64,000 bases of DNA, taken from positions 248,001 through 312,000 of the forward strand of contig NZ_AQXZ01000019.1 of the NCBI RefSeq assembly GCF_000380645.1, written 5' to 3'. Numbering within the stretch: position 1 is the first letter of the stretch; each line of letters begins with the position of its first letter. Below, piece after piece: positions 24,599 to 32,320 of this stretch. Below the pieces are notes generated by a model that had not been told where the DNA came from, did not search any database, and worked only from the letters and a program-made list of their open reading frames with translations. The DNA comes from Smaragdicoccus niigatensis DSM 44881 = NBRC 103563 (lineage in GTDB: Bacteria; Actinomycetota; Actinomycetes; Mycobacteriales; Mycobacteriaceae). The position numbers were made by a program, and so were the translations under genes.

Positions 24599-26768
24599 AC
24601 ACGTCACCTTCTGCCGGATCTGCGAGCCGTTCTGTGGGCTCATTGCAACCGTCGAGAACGACAAGCTGAAGGGTTTACGTGCCGACCCGGACCATCCCCT
24701 GTCGCAAGGCTTCGCGTGTCCGAAGGGCATCGCCTATGCGGGCGTTCAGAACGACCCGGACCGTGTTCTCCACCCGCTGCGCCGACGTGCCGACGGTGAA
24801 TTCGAGCAGGTGAGCTGGGACGTCGCGATGAAGGACATCATTCGTCGAACGAAGGCGATCCGGAAGGAACACGGCAACGAGTCCATCTCGCTGTACTTTG
24901 GAAACCCGTCGGCACTCAACTATTCGCACGCCATCTGGGTCGTCGGACTCGCCGACGCGCTCGGCATTCGCCACGTCTACAGCGCGGGCTCGCAGGACAC
25001 CAACAGCCGCTTCGTCGCGAGCCACCTCCTCTACGGCATGCTGACGATTGTCCCGACACCCGACGTCGAGAACACCGAGTTGCTGGTCGTGTTGGGCGCC
25101 AACCCGCATATCTCGCACGGCAGCCTGTTCAGCGCTCCCCGCTTGAAAGAACGCATGCATGCGATCGTCGAGCGCGGTGGCCGAGTGCTCGTGATCGACC
25201 CTCGCCATACCGAGACCGCGCAGGACTTCGAATGGCTGCCCGTGGTGCCCGACTCGGACGCGTGGCTGCTTCTCTCGATCCTCAACGTTCTCTTCAGTGA
25301 AGGCCGTGCCGACCTCAAGCGCCTCGCCGCCACGTCGACCGGCTGGGAGAAGCTGCGCACTCTCGTCGCCGATTTCCGACCCGAGCAGACCGAATCCCAC
25401 ACCGGCGTGGCACCAGAGACCGTACGCACTCTGGCGCGCGAGCTCGCCTCGAAGAAGGCCGCCGTATACGGTCGTCTGGGCACGTGCCAGGGACAGCACG
25501 CCACGCTCGTCAACTTCCTGATGGACGCGGTCAACCTCGTCGCCGGCAATCTCGATGCTCGCGGCGGTGCGGTCTTCGGCAAATCGAGCATCGCGCCCCT
25601 CGAGGATCTGCTGGCGCGGACGGGAACCGCCACCGTCAACAGCTGGCGCAGCCGAATCGGCGGGCTGCCCGAGGTGCTGAAGACCGAACCTGCCGCGTTG
25701 ATGACCGCGGAGATGACGGAGCCCGGCCCCGGCCAGATCAAGGCGATGTTCGTTTCGGCCGGTAATCCGGTGCTCTCGACACCGGGCGGTCCCGCGCTCG
25801 AGAAGGCACTCGACGGACTCGACCTCATGGTCGCCGTCGACCTCTACGTCAACGAGACCAACCGTCATGCCGACTACGTCCTGCCGAGCACCGCGATGTA
25901 CGAGCGTGAGGACTTCGCGATCGCGAGCCAGACCTACTACATCAAGCCATTCCTGCAGGCGACCGCTGCGGTCGTGCCGCCCGCCGGTGAAGCACGCCCC
26001 GAATGGCAGATCTACGACGAAATCGCGCGCGGATTGGGCACGCGGCCGGTACCGCTGAAAGCCGGCCGATTCGGCGCCCGTCTCGCCGAGTTCGCCCGCG
26101 TGCCGTTGACTCCCACCCGACTCCTCGACAGCCTCATCCGCCTCGGACCCAAGGGCGATCTCTTCGGCCTGCGCCGCGGTGGCCTCACGCTGGAACGCCT
26201 CATCACGCGCTATCCCCACGGGATCGTCTTGGCCGATCGCCAACCCGTCGGTCGCCTTCGGAAGGTCGTCCGGCACCGCGATCGGAAGGTCCATCTCGAT
26301 CATCCGGAGATCCGTGCGGACGTCGCGCGGTTGCAGGCACGCCAGGACGACCCCGACTACCCGCTGCATCTCATCGGACTTCGGGAGCTGCGATCGGAGA
26401 ACTCGTGGATGCACAACGTGCCGTCGATGCGTGCCGCCCGCGCACCGCAAGCCGCACGCATGCACCCCGACAACGCCGCCGAACTGGGTCTGGTGCACAA
26501 CGGGATGGTCCGGCTCGTGTCGAAGAGTGGTGCGATCGAACTCCCCGTGATGGTCACCGATGACATCAAGCCCGGTGTCGTCGCCGTGCCGCACGGTTGG
26601 GGCCACAAGGGCACCGGCACGTGGCGGCGCTCGAACGTCGAAGGCGGCGTGAACGTCAACGAGCTGATGTCAACCGACCCTCGGGATCTCGAGCAGCTCG
26701 CCGGGATGTCGCATCTGAACGGCGTTCGAATCCGAGCTGAGCGGGTCACCGCAACGGAAGGGTTCTGA
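24588..26768 (+). CDS. Molybdopterin (bis-MGD) oxidoreductase, DMSO-reductase superfamily
   Basis: 726 aa, ATG 24588 with GGAGG at 24574-24578. A [4Fe-4S] site is formed by Cys9, Cys12, Cys16 and Cys44 (VTFCRICEPFCG, GFACPKG). Downstream are LLVVLGANPHISHGS, LVIDPRHTETAQ, a pterin-binding MFVSAGNPVLSTP and C-terminal molydop-binding domain (HLIGLRELRSENSWMHN). The segment SAGSQDTNSRF occupies the usual Mo-ligand region, suggesting an Asp ligand. No Tat signal, so cytoplasmic. It is co-operonic with a ferredoxin and an FprA-like reductase, which likely supply or accept electrons. The substrate is unknown; it is not a clear FdhA, NarB or BisC match. Confidence 0.85.
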   Translation: MATEHVTFCRICEPFCGLIATVENDKLKGLRADPDHPLSQGFACPKGIAYAGVQNDPDRVLHPLRRRADGEFEQVSWDVAMKDIIRRTKAIRKEHGNESISLYFGNPSALNYSHAIWVVGLADALGIRHVYSAGSQDTNSRFVASHLLYGMLTIVPTPDVENTELLVVLGANPHISHGSLFSAPRLKERMHAIVERGGRVLVIDPRHTETAQDFEWLPVVPDSDAWLLLSILNVLFSEGRADLKRLAATSTGWEKLRTLVADFRPEQTESHTGVAPETVRTLARELASKKAAVYGRLGTCQGQHATLVNFLMDAVNLVAGNLDARGGAVFGKSSIAPLEDLLARTGTATVNSWRSRIGGLPEVLKTEPAALMTAEMTEPGPGQIKAMFVSAGNPVLSTPGGPALEKALDGLDLMVAVDLYVNETNRHADYVLPSTAMYEREDFAIASQTYYIKPFLQATAAVVPPAGEARPEWQIYDEIARGLGTRPVPLKAGRFGARLAEFARVPLTPTRLLDSLIRLGPKGDLFGLRRGGLTLERLITRYPHGIVLADRQPVGRLRKVVRHRDRKVHLDHPEIRADVARLQARQDDPDYPLHLIGLRELRSENSWMHNVPSMRAARAPQAARMHPDNAAELGLVHNGMVRLVSKSGAIELPVMVTDDIKPGVVAVPHGWGHKGTGTWRRSNVEGGVNVNELMSTDPRDLEQLAGMSHLNGVRIRAERVTATEGF

Positions 26769-26770
26769 CC

Positions 26771-27031
26771 ATGGCTTATGTCATCGCACCACCGTGCGTC
26801 GCGGACTACTCGTGCGTCGAGGTCTGCCCCGCGGATTGCATCGAACCGCGGCCCGACGACCCGTCGTTCGACACCGCTGAGCAGCTCTTCATCGACCCGT
26901 CGCGTTGCATCGACTGCGAGGCCTGCGTGAGCGCCTGCCCGGTCGGAGCCATCTACAGCGAGTCCCGGCTGCCGGAAAAATGGAGCGAGTACGTCACGAT
27001 CAACGCGGACCACTTTGCGACGGTCCGATGA
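26771..27031 (+). CDS. Bacterial-type 7Fe/8Fe ferredoxin
   Basis: 86 aa. Cys9, Cys15, Cys19 and Cys23 (PPCVADYSCVEVCPADC) form the first cluster site and Cys46, Cys49, Cys52 and Cys56 (RCIDCEACVSACPVGAI) the second, as in FdxA-type [3Fe-4S][4Fe-4S] or 2[4Fe-4S] ferredoxins. It sits between the Mo enzyme and the NADPH:ferredoxin reductase with 2-nt and 4-nt (ATGA) spacing, so it is the obvious electron shuttle of the operon. Confidence 0.92.
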   Translation: MAYVIAPPCVADYSCVEVCPADCIEPRPDDPSFDTAEQLFIDPSRCIDCEACVSACPVGAIYSESRLPEKWSEYVTINADHFATVR

Positions 27032-28317
27032 GTACGCCGTTGAGAGTCGCCATCGTCGGCGCCGGACCGGCCGGCCTGTATGCGGCCTCGCACCTGCTCG
27101 AAGGCCCCGGCGGTACGTATCTGAATGGCGAGCTCCAGTACCTTGTTCACCGGCACATCGAGGTCGATGTCTTCGACCGGCTGGTGACCCCGTGGGGGCT
27201 CGTTCGTCACGGCGTCGCGCCGGATCATCCGGAGAAGAAGCTGGTCCACACCGTTTTCGACGCCCTGCACCATCGTCCTGGGTTCCGGTACTACGGCAAC
27301 GTCGAGATCGGGCGGGACATCCTGCCGTCCGAACTCAGCAGCTGGTACGACGCGGTGATCTACGCGATCGGCGCATCGGGAGACAACCGGCTGGGCATCG
27401 CCGGCGAGGACCTACCCGGGTCATGGTCGGCCCGCGAGTTCGTGGCGTGGTACAACGGCCACCCCGAATACCGGAACGCGGAGTTCCGGCTCGACCACGA
27501 GCGCGCGGTCATCATCGGAAACGGCAATGTCGCGCTTGATGTCGCCCGAATCCTCACCCTGCCGATCGCCGAACTCGAACGCACCGACATCGCACCGCAC
27601 GCGCTCGCGGCACTGCGGAACAGCGCAGTTCGCGAGGTCGTCCTGCTGGGTCGGCGGGGCCCCGAGCACGCGGCATTCAACAACCCCGAGCTTGAAGAAC
27701 TCGGCGACCTCCCCGGCGTCGACATCGTGGTCGACCAGGCGGACGTGCCCAACGCCTCGTCCCGGAAACTGGCCACGCTCCGCCGGTTCGCCGAACGACC
27801 GCTCCGCGGCCACGATCGTCGAATTGTGTTGCGGTTCTCCACTTCCCCCCTCGCGATCAGCGGCCGCGAACGCGTGGAAAGCGTCCAGGTCACCGGCGGC
27901 GAAGTGCTCGACACCGGTCTCGTCCTTCGATCGATCGGCTACTTCGGGCTGCCGATCGAGGGAATCCCGTTCGATGCCGGCCGCGGCGTCATCCCGAATG
28001 AGTTCGGGCGAGTCGCCGGGATGGACAAGACCTATGTCACCGGCTGGATCAAGCGTGGTCCCCGCGGCATCATCGGGACGAACAAGAAGTGCGCGCGCGA
28101 CACTGTGCGAACACTTCTGGCCGATGCGACCGGACCGGCCACTGGCCTTCCTGCCACGGAGGTGGAACGCCTCGTCCGCGAACGCCGACCGGACTTCGTG
28201 AACGCCGCAGGATGGCTTCGTCTCGACGATCACGAACGTCGTCTGGGCCGAGCCGCCAACCAGCCACGACGGAAGGTGTGCGACCCGGCTGAGCAGCTCA
28301 GCCTGGCGATCGGTTGA
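27028..28317 (+). CDS. FprA-like NADPH:ferredoxin oxidoreductase
   Basis: 429 aa, start ATG 27028 overlapping the ferredoxin stop. The FAD-binding motif RVAIVGAGPAGLYAASHLL and NADP-binding VIIGNGNVALDVARIL are both present, as is the adrenodoxin-reductase-type DRLVTPWGLVRHGVAPDHPE. The C-terminal GWIKRGPRGIIGTNKKCA matches mycobacterial FprA. It passes electrons between NADPH and the neighbouring ferredoxin. Together with the Mo enzyme it would form a soluble three-protein NADPH-linked oxidoreductase. Confidence 0.92.
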   Translation: MSTPLRVAIVGAGPAGLYAASHLLEGPGGTYLNGELQYLVHRHIEVDVFDRLVTPWGLVRHGVAPDHPEKKLVHTVFDALHHRPGFRYYGNVEIGRDILPSELSSWYDAVIYAIGASGDNRLGIAGEDLPGSWSAREFVAWYNGHPEYRNAEFRLDHERAVIIGNGNVALDVARILTLPIAELERTDIAPHALAALRNSAVREVVLLGRRGPEHAAFNNPELEELGDLPGVDIVVDQADVPNASSRKLATLRRFAERPLRGHDRRIVLRFSTSPLAISGRERVESVQVTGGEVLDTGLVLRSIGYFGLPIEGIPFDAGRGVIPNEFGRVAGMDKTYVTGWIKRGPRGIIGTNKKCARDTVRTLLADATGPATGLPATEVERLVRERRPDFVNAAGWLRLDDHERRLGRAANQPRRKVCDPAEQLSLAIG

Positions 28318-28371
28318 GCGCTCCGCCGATACCATGACTGCAGCGGGAAGCCGGAACGAAGGGAGGCGCTG

Positions 28372-28983
28372 ATGACCGAGGTCGAACAAGAACCGCGTTG
28401 GCGCCGCCTGGGACCGGATGCCCGCCGAAACGAAATCATGGCCGCCGCCATACGACTGTTCGGCGAACGTCCGTACGGCGACGTCTCGATCGCCGAGATC
28501 GCGAACGAGGCAGGCGTCGCCCGCGCGCTCGTGAATCACTACTGCGGCACCAAACGCGAGCTGTACCTGAAGGTCGTGCGCCTGATGGTCACGCCGCCCC
28601 GTGCCGAGGAGTTCGCGATCCCGGCCCGCGGTTCGCTGGACGAGCGCGTCGACCTGGCGGTCGAGTGGCTGTTGACCGTCATCGAGGGCTACGGCGTGAC
28701 GTGGGTCCGGATCACGGGCGCTGAGGGCGTCGGCGCCGACCCCGAAGTCCAGAAGGTCATCGACGACGCCGACCACCGCACTGCCGATCTCGTTCTCGAT
28801 GCTGTCGGATACACGGGTACCGCCGCGCAGAGACAGCAAGCGCACATTGCCGTCGTGTGCTTCGGGTCGCTGGTCAAGGCCGTTGCTCGGGAGTGGATCG
28901 AGCGCAAATCGATCTCCCGAGAACAGGCCTACGCGATGCTGTCGACGACGCTCCGCGCGCTGCTACACAATCGCGGCGAGTAG
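28372..28983 (+). CDS. TetR family regulator, paralogue of the one at 23933
   Basis: 203 aa from ATG 28372. Nearly the same N-terminal domain as the TetR at 23933, including the recognition helix ALVNHYCGTKRELYL; the C-terminal domains also match (VEWLLTVIEGYG, TADLVLDAV). The pair flanks the Mo-oxidoreductase operon, implying a local duplication. Its start follows an aaGGGAGGcg ribosome binding site. It may autoregulate and cross-regulate its twin. Confidence 0.88.
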   Translation: MTEVEQEPRWRRLGPDARRNEIMAAAIRLFGERPYGDVSIAEIANEAGVARALVNHYCGTKRELYLKVVRLMVTPPRAEEFAIPARGSLDERVDLAVEWLLTVIEGYGVTWVRITGAEGVGADPEVQKVIDDADHRTADLVLDAVGYTGTAAQRQQAHIAVVCFGSLVKAVAREWIERKSISREQAYAMLSTTLRALLHNRGE

Positions 28984-29011
28984 CAGGGTCCCGCGCACCT
29001 ACGATGGCTGC

Positions 29012-29320
29012 GTGGTCAGATTTCTCGTCATGTACCAACAGCCGACCGATGTCGATGCGTTCGAACAGCACTACCGCGACGTCCATATCCCGCTGGCCAA
29101 AGGTCTGCCCGGGCTTCGCCGCTACGCGGTGAGCCGGAATGTCCGCCCGGTGCGCGGAGAGGCCCAGTTCTATTTGGTCGCCGAGCTCGAGTGGGACGAC
29201 ATGGAGTCACTGCGGCGCGACTTCGCCTCGCCAGACGGTCGAGCGACGGCGGCAGACGTCGAAACACTCGCGCAGTGGAGTGCCGTGCAGAGCATGATCT
29301 ACGAGCCGGAAGACGTCTGA
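29012..29320 (+). CDS. EthD-family small protein
   Basis: 102 aa from GTG 29012. A ferredoxin-like fold pattern: VRFLVMYQQPTDVDAFEQHY followed by DVHIPLAKGLPGLRRYAV, typical of EthD (needed for ETBE degradation in Rhodococcus, later a general dimeric alpha/beta-barrel family). It ends with YEPEDV. No oxygenase partner lies beside it. A short DNA fragment resembling its 3' end recurs at 30420-30458, next to the duplicated lipoprotein gene. Confidence 0.8.
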   Translation: MVRFLVMYQQPTDVDAFEQHYRDVHIPLAKGLPGLRRYAVSRNVRPVRGEAQFYLVAELEWDDMESLRRDFASPDGRATAADVETLAQWSAVQSMIYEPEDV

Positions 29321-29323
29321 CTC

Positions 29324-30292
29324 CTACCGAACCGCGTAAACGGGGTCGCTGATGCACAGCATCCCCTCGGCGCAATTGTTCGGGTTGTAGGGCGTGGTCT
29401 CACAGCTGCCGGGTTCAGCGCACGGATTCGGCGGCGAGCATGCGGGATCGCCAGGCATGCACGGTGGTGGCTGACAGCTACCCGGCGCTGCGCAGGGGTT
29501 CGGGGGCGAGCACGAGGGATCCCCAGGCGTACAGGTGGTCGTCGGCTGACAACTGCCCGGCGCCGCGCACGGATTCGGCGGTGAACATGCGGGATCACCC
29601 GGCATGCACGGCGGAGGCGGCGGAACTGTCGTGATCGGAACCGGTGCCGGCGGAATCGTGGTGACCGGAATCGGCTTGTTGGTCGTGGTCGGCGGTGCAG
29701 TTGTCGTCGTTTCGGGCTGGCACGAACCCGACGTCTCGATCTCCCCTGCCGGGCACAAACCGCCGCCCGCACGGTCGATGTTCGAGATCGAATCGACAAG
29801 CCACTTGGCGCCGGTCAGCGTCACGACGACCTGTTCGAGAGTGAAGGTGAACGTTTCGATGGTCCCGCCGTCCGGGCCCACCACGTTCTGCACCACTTTG
29901 ACCGGACGAGTGAACGAGTTGTCCGTGTCCGCCGGCGCGGCGTCCGGGCGGTCCGTGCCGACGTAGACGTCCGCGGTGATCTTGTCGGCGTCTTTCTTCC
30001 ACTTCACCCAGCCGGCCACGGTGTCCTGCGCTACGGCTTGGTTTGCGGCGATGGCCCGGTCTGACAGGAACGGCGCAGCACGGGTGAAAGCCGCTCCCGG
30101 CCCCGGATCGACCGTCGGGTTCCAGGTGAACATCGTGTCGATCGCGGAGGTCATGACCTGCTCGGCGGCCGCCGGCAGTGGCTTGTTGCCGGAGGTGTCG
30201 GGCGTGCCGCTGCAGGCCGCGGCGAAAAACGCCAAGACCGAGAACCAGACGAGCCCACTAACGAGCTTTCCAGGGGAACGAACCAGTGCCAT
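29324..30292 (-). CDS. Pro/Cys-rich lipoprotein, duplicated (copy 1)
   Basis: About 322 aa from ATG 30292. Signal peptide with lipobox AAAC-S. The mature N-terminal domain (about residues 30-185, AAEQVMTSAIDTMFTWNP, PVKVVQNVVGPDGGTIET) is a globular domain I do not recognise, resembling Mce-associated/NTF2-like secreted folds. Then a Pro/Thr linker leads into three Cys repeats of the form CxPGDPxCSPPNPCAxPGSC. It ends with TTPYNPNNCAEGMLCI. It is paralogous to the gene at 30437. An exported structural or binding protein is likely; the function is unknown. Confidence 0.75.
   Translation of the reverse strand: MALVRSPGKLVSGLVWFSVLAFFAAACSGTPDTSGNKPLPAAAEQVMTSAIDTMFTWNPTVDPGPGAAFTRAAPFLSDRAIAANQAVAQDTVAGWVKWKKDADKITADVYVGTDRPDAAPADTDNSFTRPVKVVQNVVGPDGGTIETFTFTLEQVVVTLTGAKWLVDSISNIDRAGGGLCPAGEIETSGSCQPETTTTAPPTTTNKPIPVTTIPPAPVPITTVPPPPPCMPGDPACSPPNPCAAPGSCQPTTTCTPGDPSCSPPNPCAAPGSCQPPPCMPGDPACSPPNPCAEPGSCETTPYNPNNCAEGMLCISDPVYAVR
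29405..29605 (-). repeat. Three tandem Cys/Pro coding repeats
   Basis: Within copy 1, a unit of 24-25 codons (C-M/T-PGDP-A/S-CSPPNPCA-A/E-PGSC) occurs three times with high DNA identity. These are protein repeats, not CRISPR or mobile DNA. The four Cys per unit suggest disulfide-linked rods. Copy 2 (30437-31288) retains only degenerate forms (SCATPGAC, SCATPGGC). Confidence 0.75.
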
Positions 30293-30387
30293 ACGCCACC
30301 GCCTTCGGGGTGCGCCGTCCAAGATCGTTGTGGACGTTACGGCATTGGGGCGAAGCGATTTCCGGTTCGTCCGATTCTCCGCTCGCG
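30293..30387. repeat. Duplicated 5' flank, copy A
   Basis: The region immediately upstream of lipoprotein copy 1 matches the region upstream of copy 2 (31289-31382), ending in an identical block of 21 bp (30367-30387 versus 31362-31382). The duplication therefore included the promoter region, so the two lipoproteins probably share regulation. Confidence 0.65.
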
Positions 30388-30419
30388 AGCTTGCCCATGC
30401 AGCGCGTGCTGGACAGATC

Positions 30420-30458
30420 GTCGTGGCCTCGGCTGTCTACCCGCCCGAGGACGTCTGA
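30420..30458 (+). pseudogene. Possible 3' remnant of an EthD-like gene
   Basis: In the + frame ending TGA 30456-30458 the sequence reads a hydrophobic tail ending VYPPEDV, like the EthD end IYEPEDV; the DNA around the stop (GACGTCTGACT) is nearly identical to that at the end of the EthD gene (29312 on). It overlaps the 3' end of lipoprotein copy 2, whose last residues are encoded antisense to it. The match is short, hence low confidence. Confidence 0.3.
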
Positions 30459-31288
30459 CTTCTGGTGGTTGATGCGACGGCGCCGCCGATGCACAATGTG
30501 CCCCCGTTGCAATCACTCGGGTTGAACGGCGTCGTCGCACATCCCCCAGGCGTTGCACAGGAGCTTTCCGACAACTTCGCCCAACAGGCCCCCGGCGTTG
30601 CGCAGGAATCCTGCAGCGGAACTGTTGTGGACGGAACCGTCGTGACGGGAACCGGTGTGACCGGAGCCGGTGCCATTTGCTCCGCGGCGGGTGGCTTGGC
30701 GGCGGGCGGCGAAGTAGTGACCGAAGCCGAACGGCTGGTCGTGGGCGGTGTCAGTCCACCGCCCGCATCCTCAATGCCCGAGATCGAGTCGACGCGCCAC
30801 TGCGCTTCGGTCAGCTTGACGACGACCTTTCCGAGCGTGAAGGTAAACGTGTCCGTGGTACTGCCATCCGGGGCCAACACGTTCTGAAATACCTTGACCG
30901 GGCGCGTGAATGAGCTGTCGGTGTCCTCCGACGATGCGTCCAGGCGGTCGGTGCCCACGTGGACATCAGCGGTGATCTTGTCGCCGGCCTTCTTCCACTT
31001 CGCCCAGTCCGCCACGGTGTCCATCGAAACCTTCTGAACTGCGGCGTTGGCTTTGTCCGATAGGAACGGCGCGGCACGGCTGAATGCCGCACCCGGACCC
31101 GGATCGACCGTCGGGTTCCACGTGAACATGGTGTCGACGGCGGCCGTCATGATCTGCTCGGCGGCTGCCGGAAGCTGCTTGTTGCCGGCGGTATCCGCAG
31201 TGCCGCTGCACGCTGCCGCAAAGAACGCTAAGACGGAGAACCAGACAATCCGGCTGACGAAAGGCCGGTGCAATCGAACCAGTGCCAT
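30437..31288 (-). CDS. Lipoprotein, duplicated (copy 2)
   Basis: 283 aa, ATG 31288, lipobox AAAC-S. The globular domain is near-identical in pattern to copy 1 (WNPTVDPGPGAAF, RAAPFLSDK, KITADVHVGTD, SSFTRPVKVFQNV). The C-terminal region is shorter and lacks the intact CxPGDP repeats, keeping only CATPGAC/CATPGGC and TTPFNPSDCNGGTLCI. It runs past the point where copy 1 stops, into sequence antisense to the EthD-like remnant (tail SQTSSGG). It probably arose by tandem duplication followed by divergence. Confidence 0.75.
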   Translation of the reverse strand: MALVRLHRPFVSRIVWFSVLAFFAAACSGTADTAGNKQLPAAAEQIMTAAVDTMFTWNPTVDPGPGAAFSRAAPFLSDKANAAVQKVSMDTVADWAKWKKAGDKITADVHVGTDRLDASSEDTDSSFTRPVKVFQNVLAPDGSTTDTFTFTLGKVVVKLTEAQWRVDSISGIEDAGGGLTPPTTSRSASVTTSPPAAKPPAAEQMAPAPVTPVPVTTVPSTTVPLQDSCATPGACWAKLSESSCATPGGCATTPFNPSDCNGGTLCIGGAVASTTRSQTSSGG

Positions 31289-31382
31289 ACGCCGACACCC
31301 TACGGCGCACTTGCGAAAATTCTCGTGGTCGTTATGGCATCGCAGCCGAAGCGATTCCGGCTCGTCCGATTCTCCGCTCGCG
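31289..31382. repeat. Duplicated 5' flank, copy B
   Basis: Counterpart of 30293-30387, upstream of lipoprotein copy 2, with the same terminal identical block (31362-31382). It ends 2 bp before the SDR stop codon, marking the duplication edge. Confidence 0.65.
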
Positions 31383-31384
31383 GT

Positions 31385-32230
31385 CTACTTCAGGCCGCCT
31401 CGAATGCGCTCGAGGTACGCCGCGCGACCTGCGGTGTCGCTCAGCGGAATCGCCTTCTTCAGACCCAGGATCGCCGATATGCGGTACTGGGTCGCCTCCG
31501 GGAGCAGCGAAATCGTCTTCAGCAGCGCGAAGCTCGCCCACGGCAGTACGTGCTGACCGCCATTGCCGGACGCCACGTCCGACACGATCGCATTGGCGAT
31601 GTCTTCGGGGTCGAGCATGCCGACGTTCTGGATGAACTTGTTCGCATTGAGGCCCGAGATGAGCTCGGTCCGAGTGAACGGCGGACAGATCGTCGTGACC
31701 TTGACTCCGTGCGGAGCGAGCTCCTGGTTGAGAGCCGAACCCAGTCCGACGACGGCGTGCTTGGTCGCGCAGTACACCGCGACACCCGGCGTTGCGGCAA
31801 TTCCGGCGACCGAGGCGATGTTCACCAAGTGGCCGTGCCCGCGGGCAGCGAAGAGCTTGCCACCGATCTTCGAGCCGAGGACCACACCGCGGATGTTGAT
31901 GTCGATTTGACGGTCCGACACCGCATCCGATTCGTCGAGGAACGCGCCGGTCGGCATGATTCCGGCATTGTTGACGAGTACGTCGAGCTTGCCGAGCTGA
32001 AGCTCGGCTTCCTCGACAAAACTCTCGAAGGAATCGCGCGACGTGACGTCGAGCGGCAGCCCGAGCGCGCCGATTTCCTTGGCGGTCTTCTCGACGAGAT
32101 CGGTGTCGACATCGCCGATGGCGACCTTCGCGCCCGCCACAATGAACGCCTCAGCGGTGGCGCGACCGATTCCGCGTGCGCCGCCGGTGATGGCAACAAC
32201 CTTGCCGAAGAGATTGTGTGAGTTTCCCAT
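31385..32230 (-). CDS. Short-chain dehydrogenase/reductase (SDR)
   Basis: 281 aa from ATG 32230 (an in-frame codon upstream exists but would place the start inside the regulatory repeat region). Classical SDR: cofactor motif GKVVAITGGARGIGRATAEA, NNAG in DVLVNNAGIMPTG, and catalytic Ser/Tyr/Lys in VNIASVAGIAATPGVAVYCATKHA. The acidic residue after the second strand (IGDVDTD) favours NAD. It is divergent from an AraC-type regulator that has the phased CGGCCA repeat in between. The substrate is unknown. Confidence 0.9.
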   Translation of the reverse strand: MGNSHNLFGKVVAITGGARGIGRATAEAFIVAGAKVAIGDVDTDLVEKTAKEIGALGLPLDVTSRDSFESFVEEAELQLGKLDVLVNNAGIMPTGAFLDESDAVSDRQIDINIRGVVLGSKIGGKLFAARGHGHLVNIASVAGIAATPGVAVYCATKHAVVGLGSALNQELAPHGVKVTTICPPFTRTELISGLNANKFIQNVGMLDPEDIANAIVSDVASGNGGQHVLPWASFALLKTISLLPEATQYRISAILGLKKAIPLSDTAGRAAYLERIRGGLK

Positions 32231-32274
32231 CCTTCGATCAGACCAAGCACGACGCAATCGCCGATAGAAAGGAT

Positions 32275-32301
32275 CGGCCACCGCATTACGAATTTCGGCC
32301 A
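32275..32301. promoter_or_regulatory. Phased CGGCCA direct repeat, candidate AraC operator
   Basis: CGGCCA at 32275-32280 and 32296-32301, 21 bp apart, followed by the AraC start at 32321. Same spacing, and shared GAATTTCGGCCA core, as the repeat at 8822-8848 next to the paralogous AraC gene. It lies between the SDR and AraC starts, where an autoregulatory activator site would be expected. Confidence 0.55.
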
Positions 32302-32320
32302 GCTTGGCTACCGTGAACCG

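Noticed and set aside
24675-26606. Long open frame antisense to the molybdopterin oxidoreductase (643 aa)
   Set aside because: Shadow of a well-supported gene; sequence is low-complexity with no family features.
29405-29605. CRISPR-like regular repeats
   Set aside because: The repeats are contiguous and translate in frame as Cys/Pro protein repeats, with no unique spacers.
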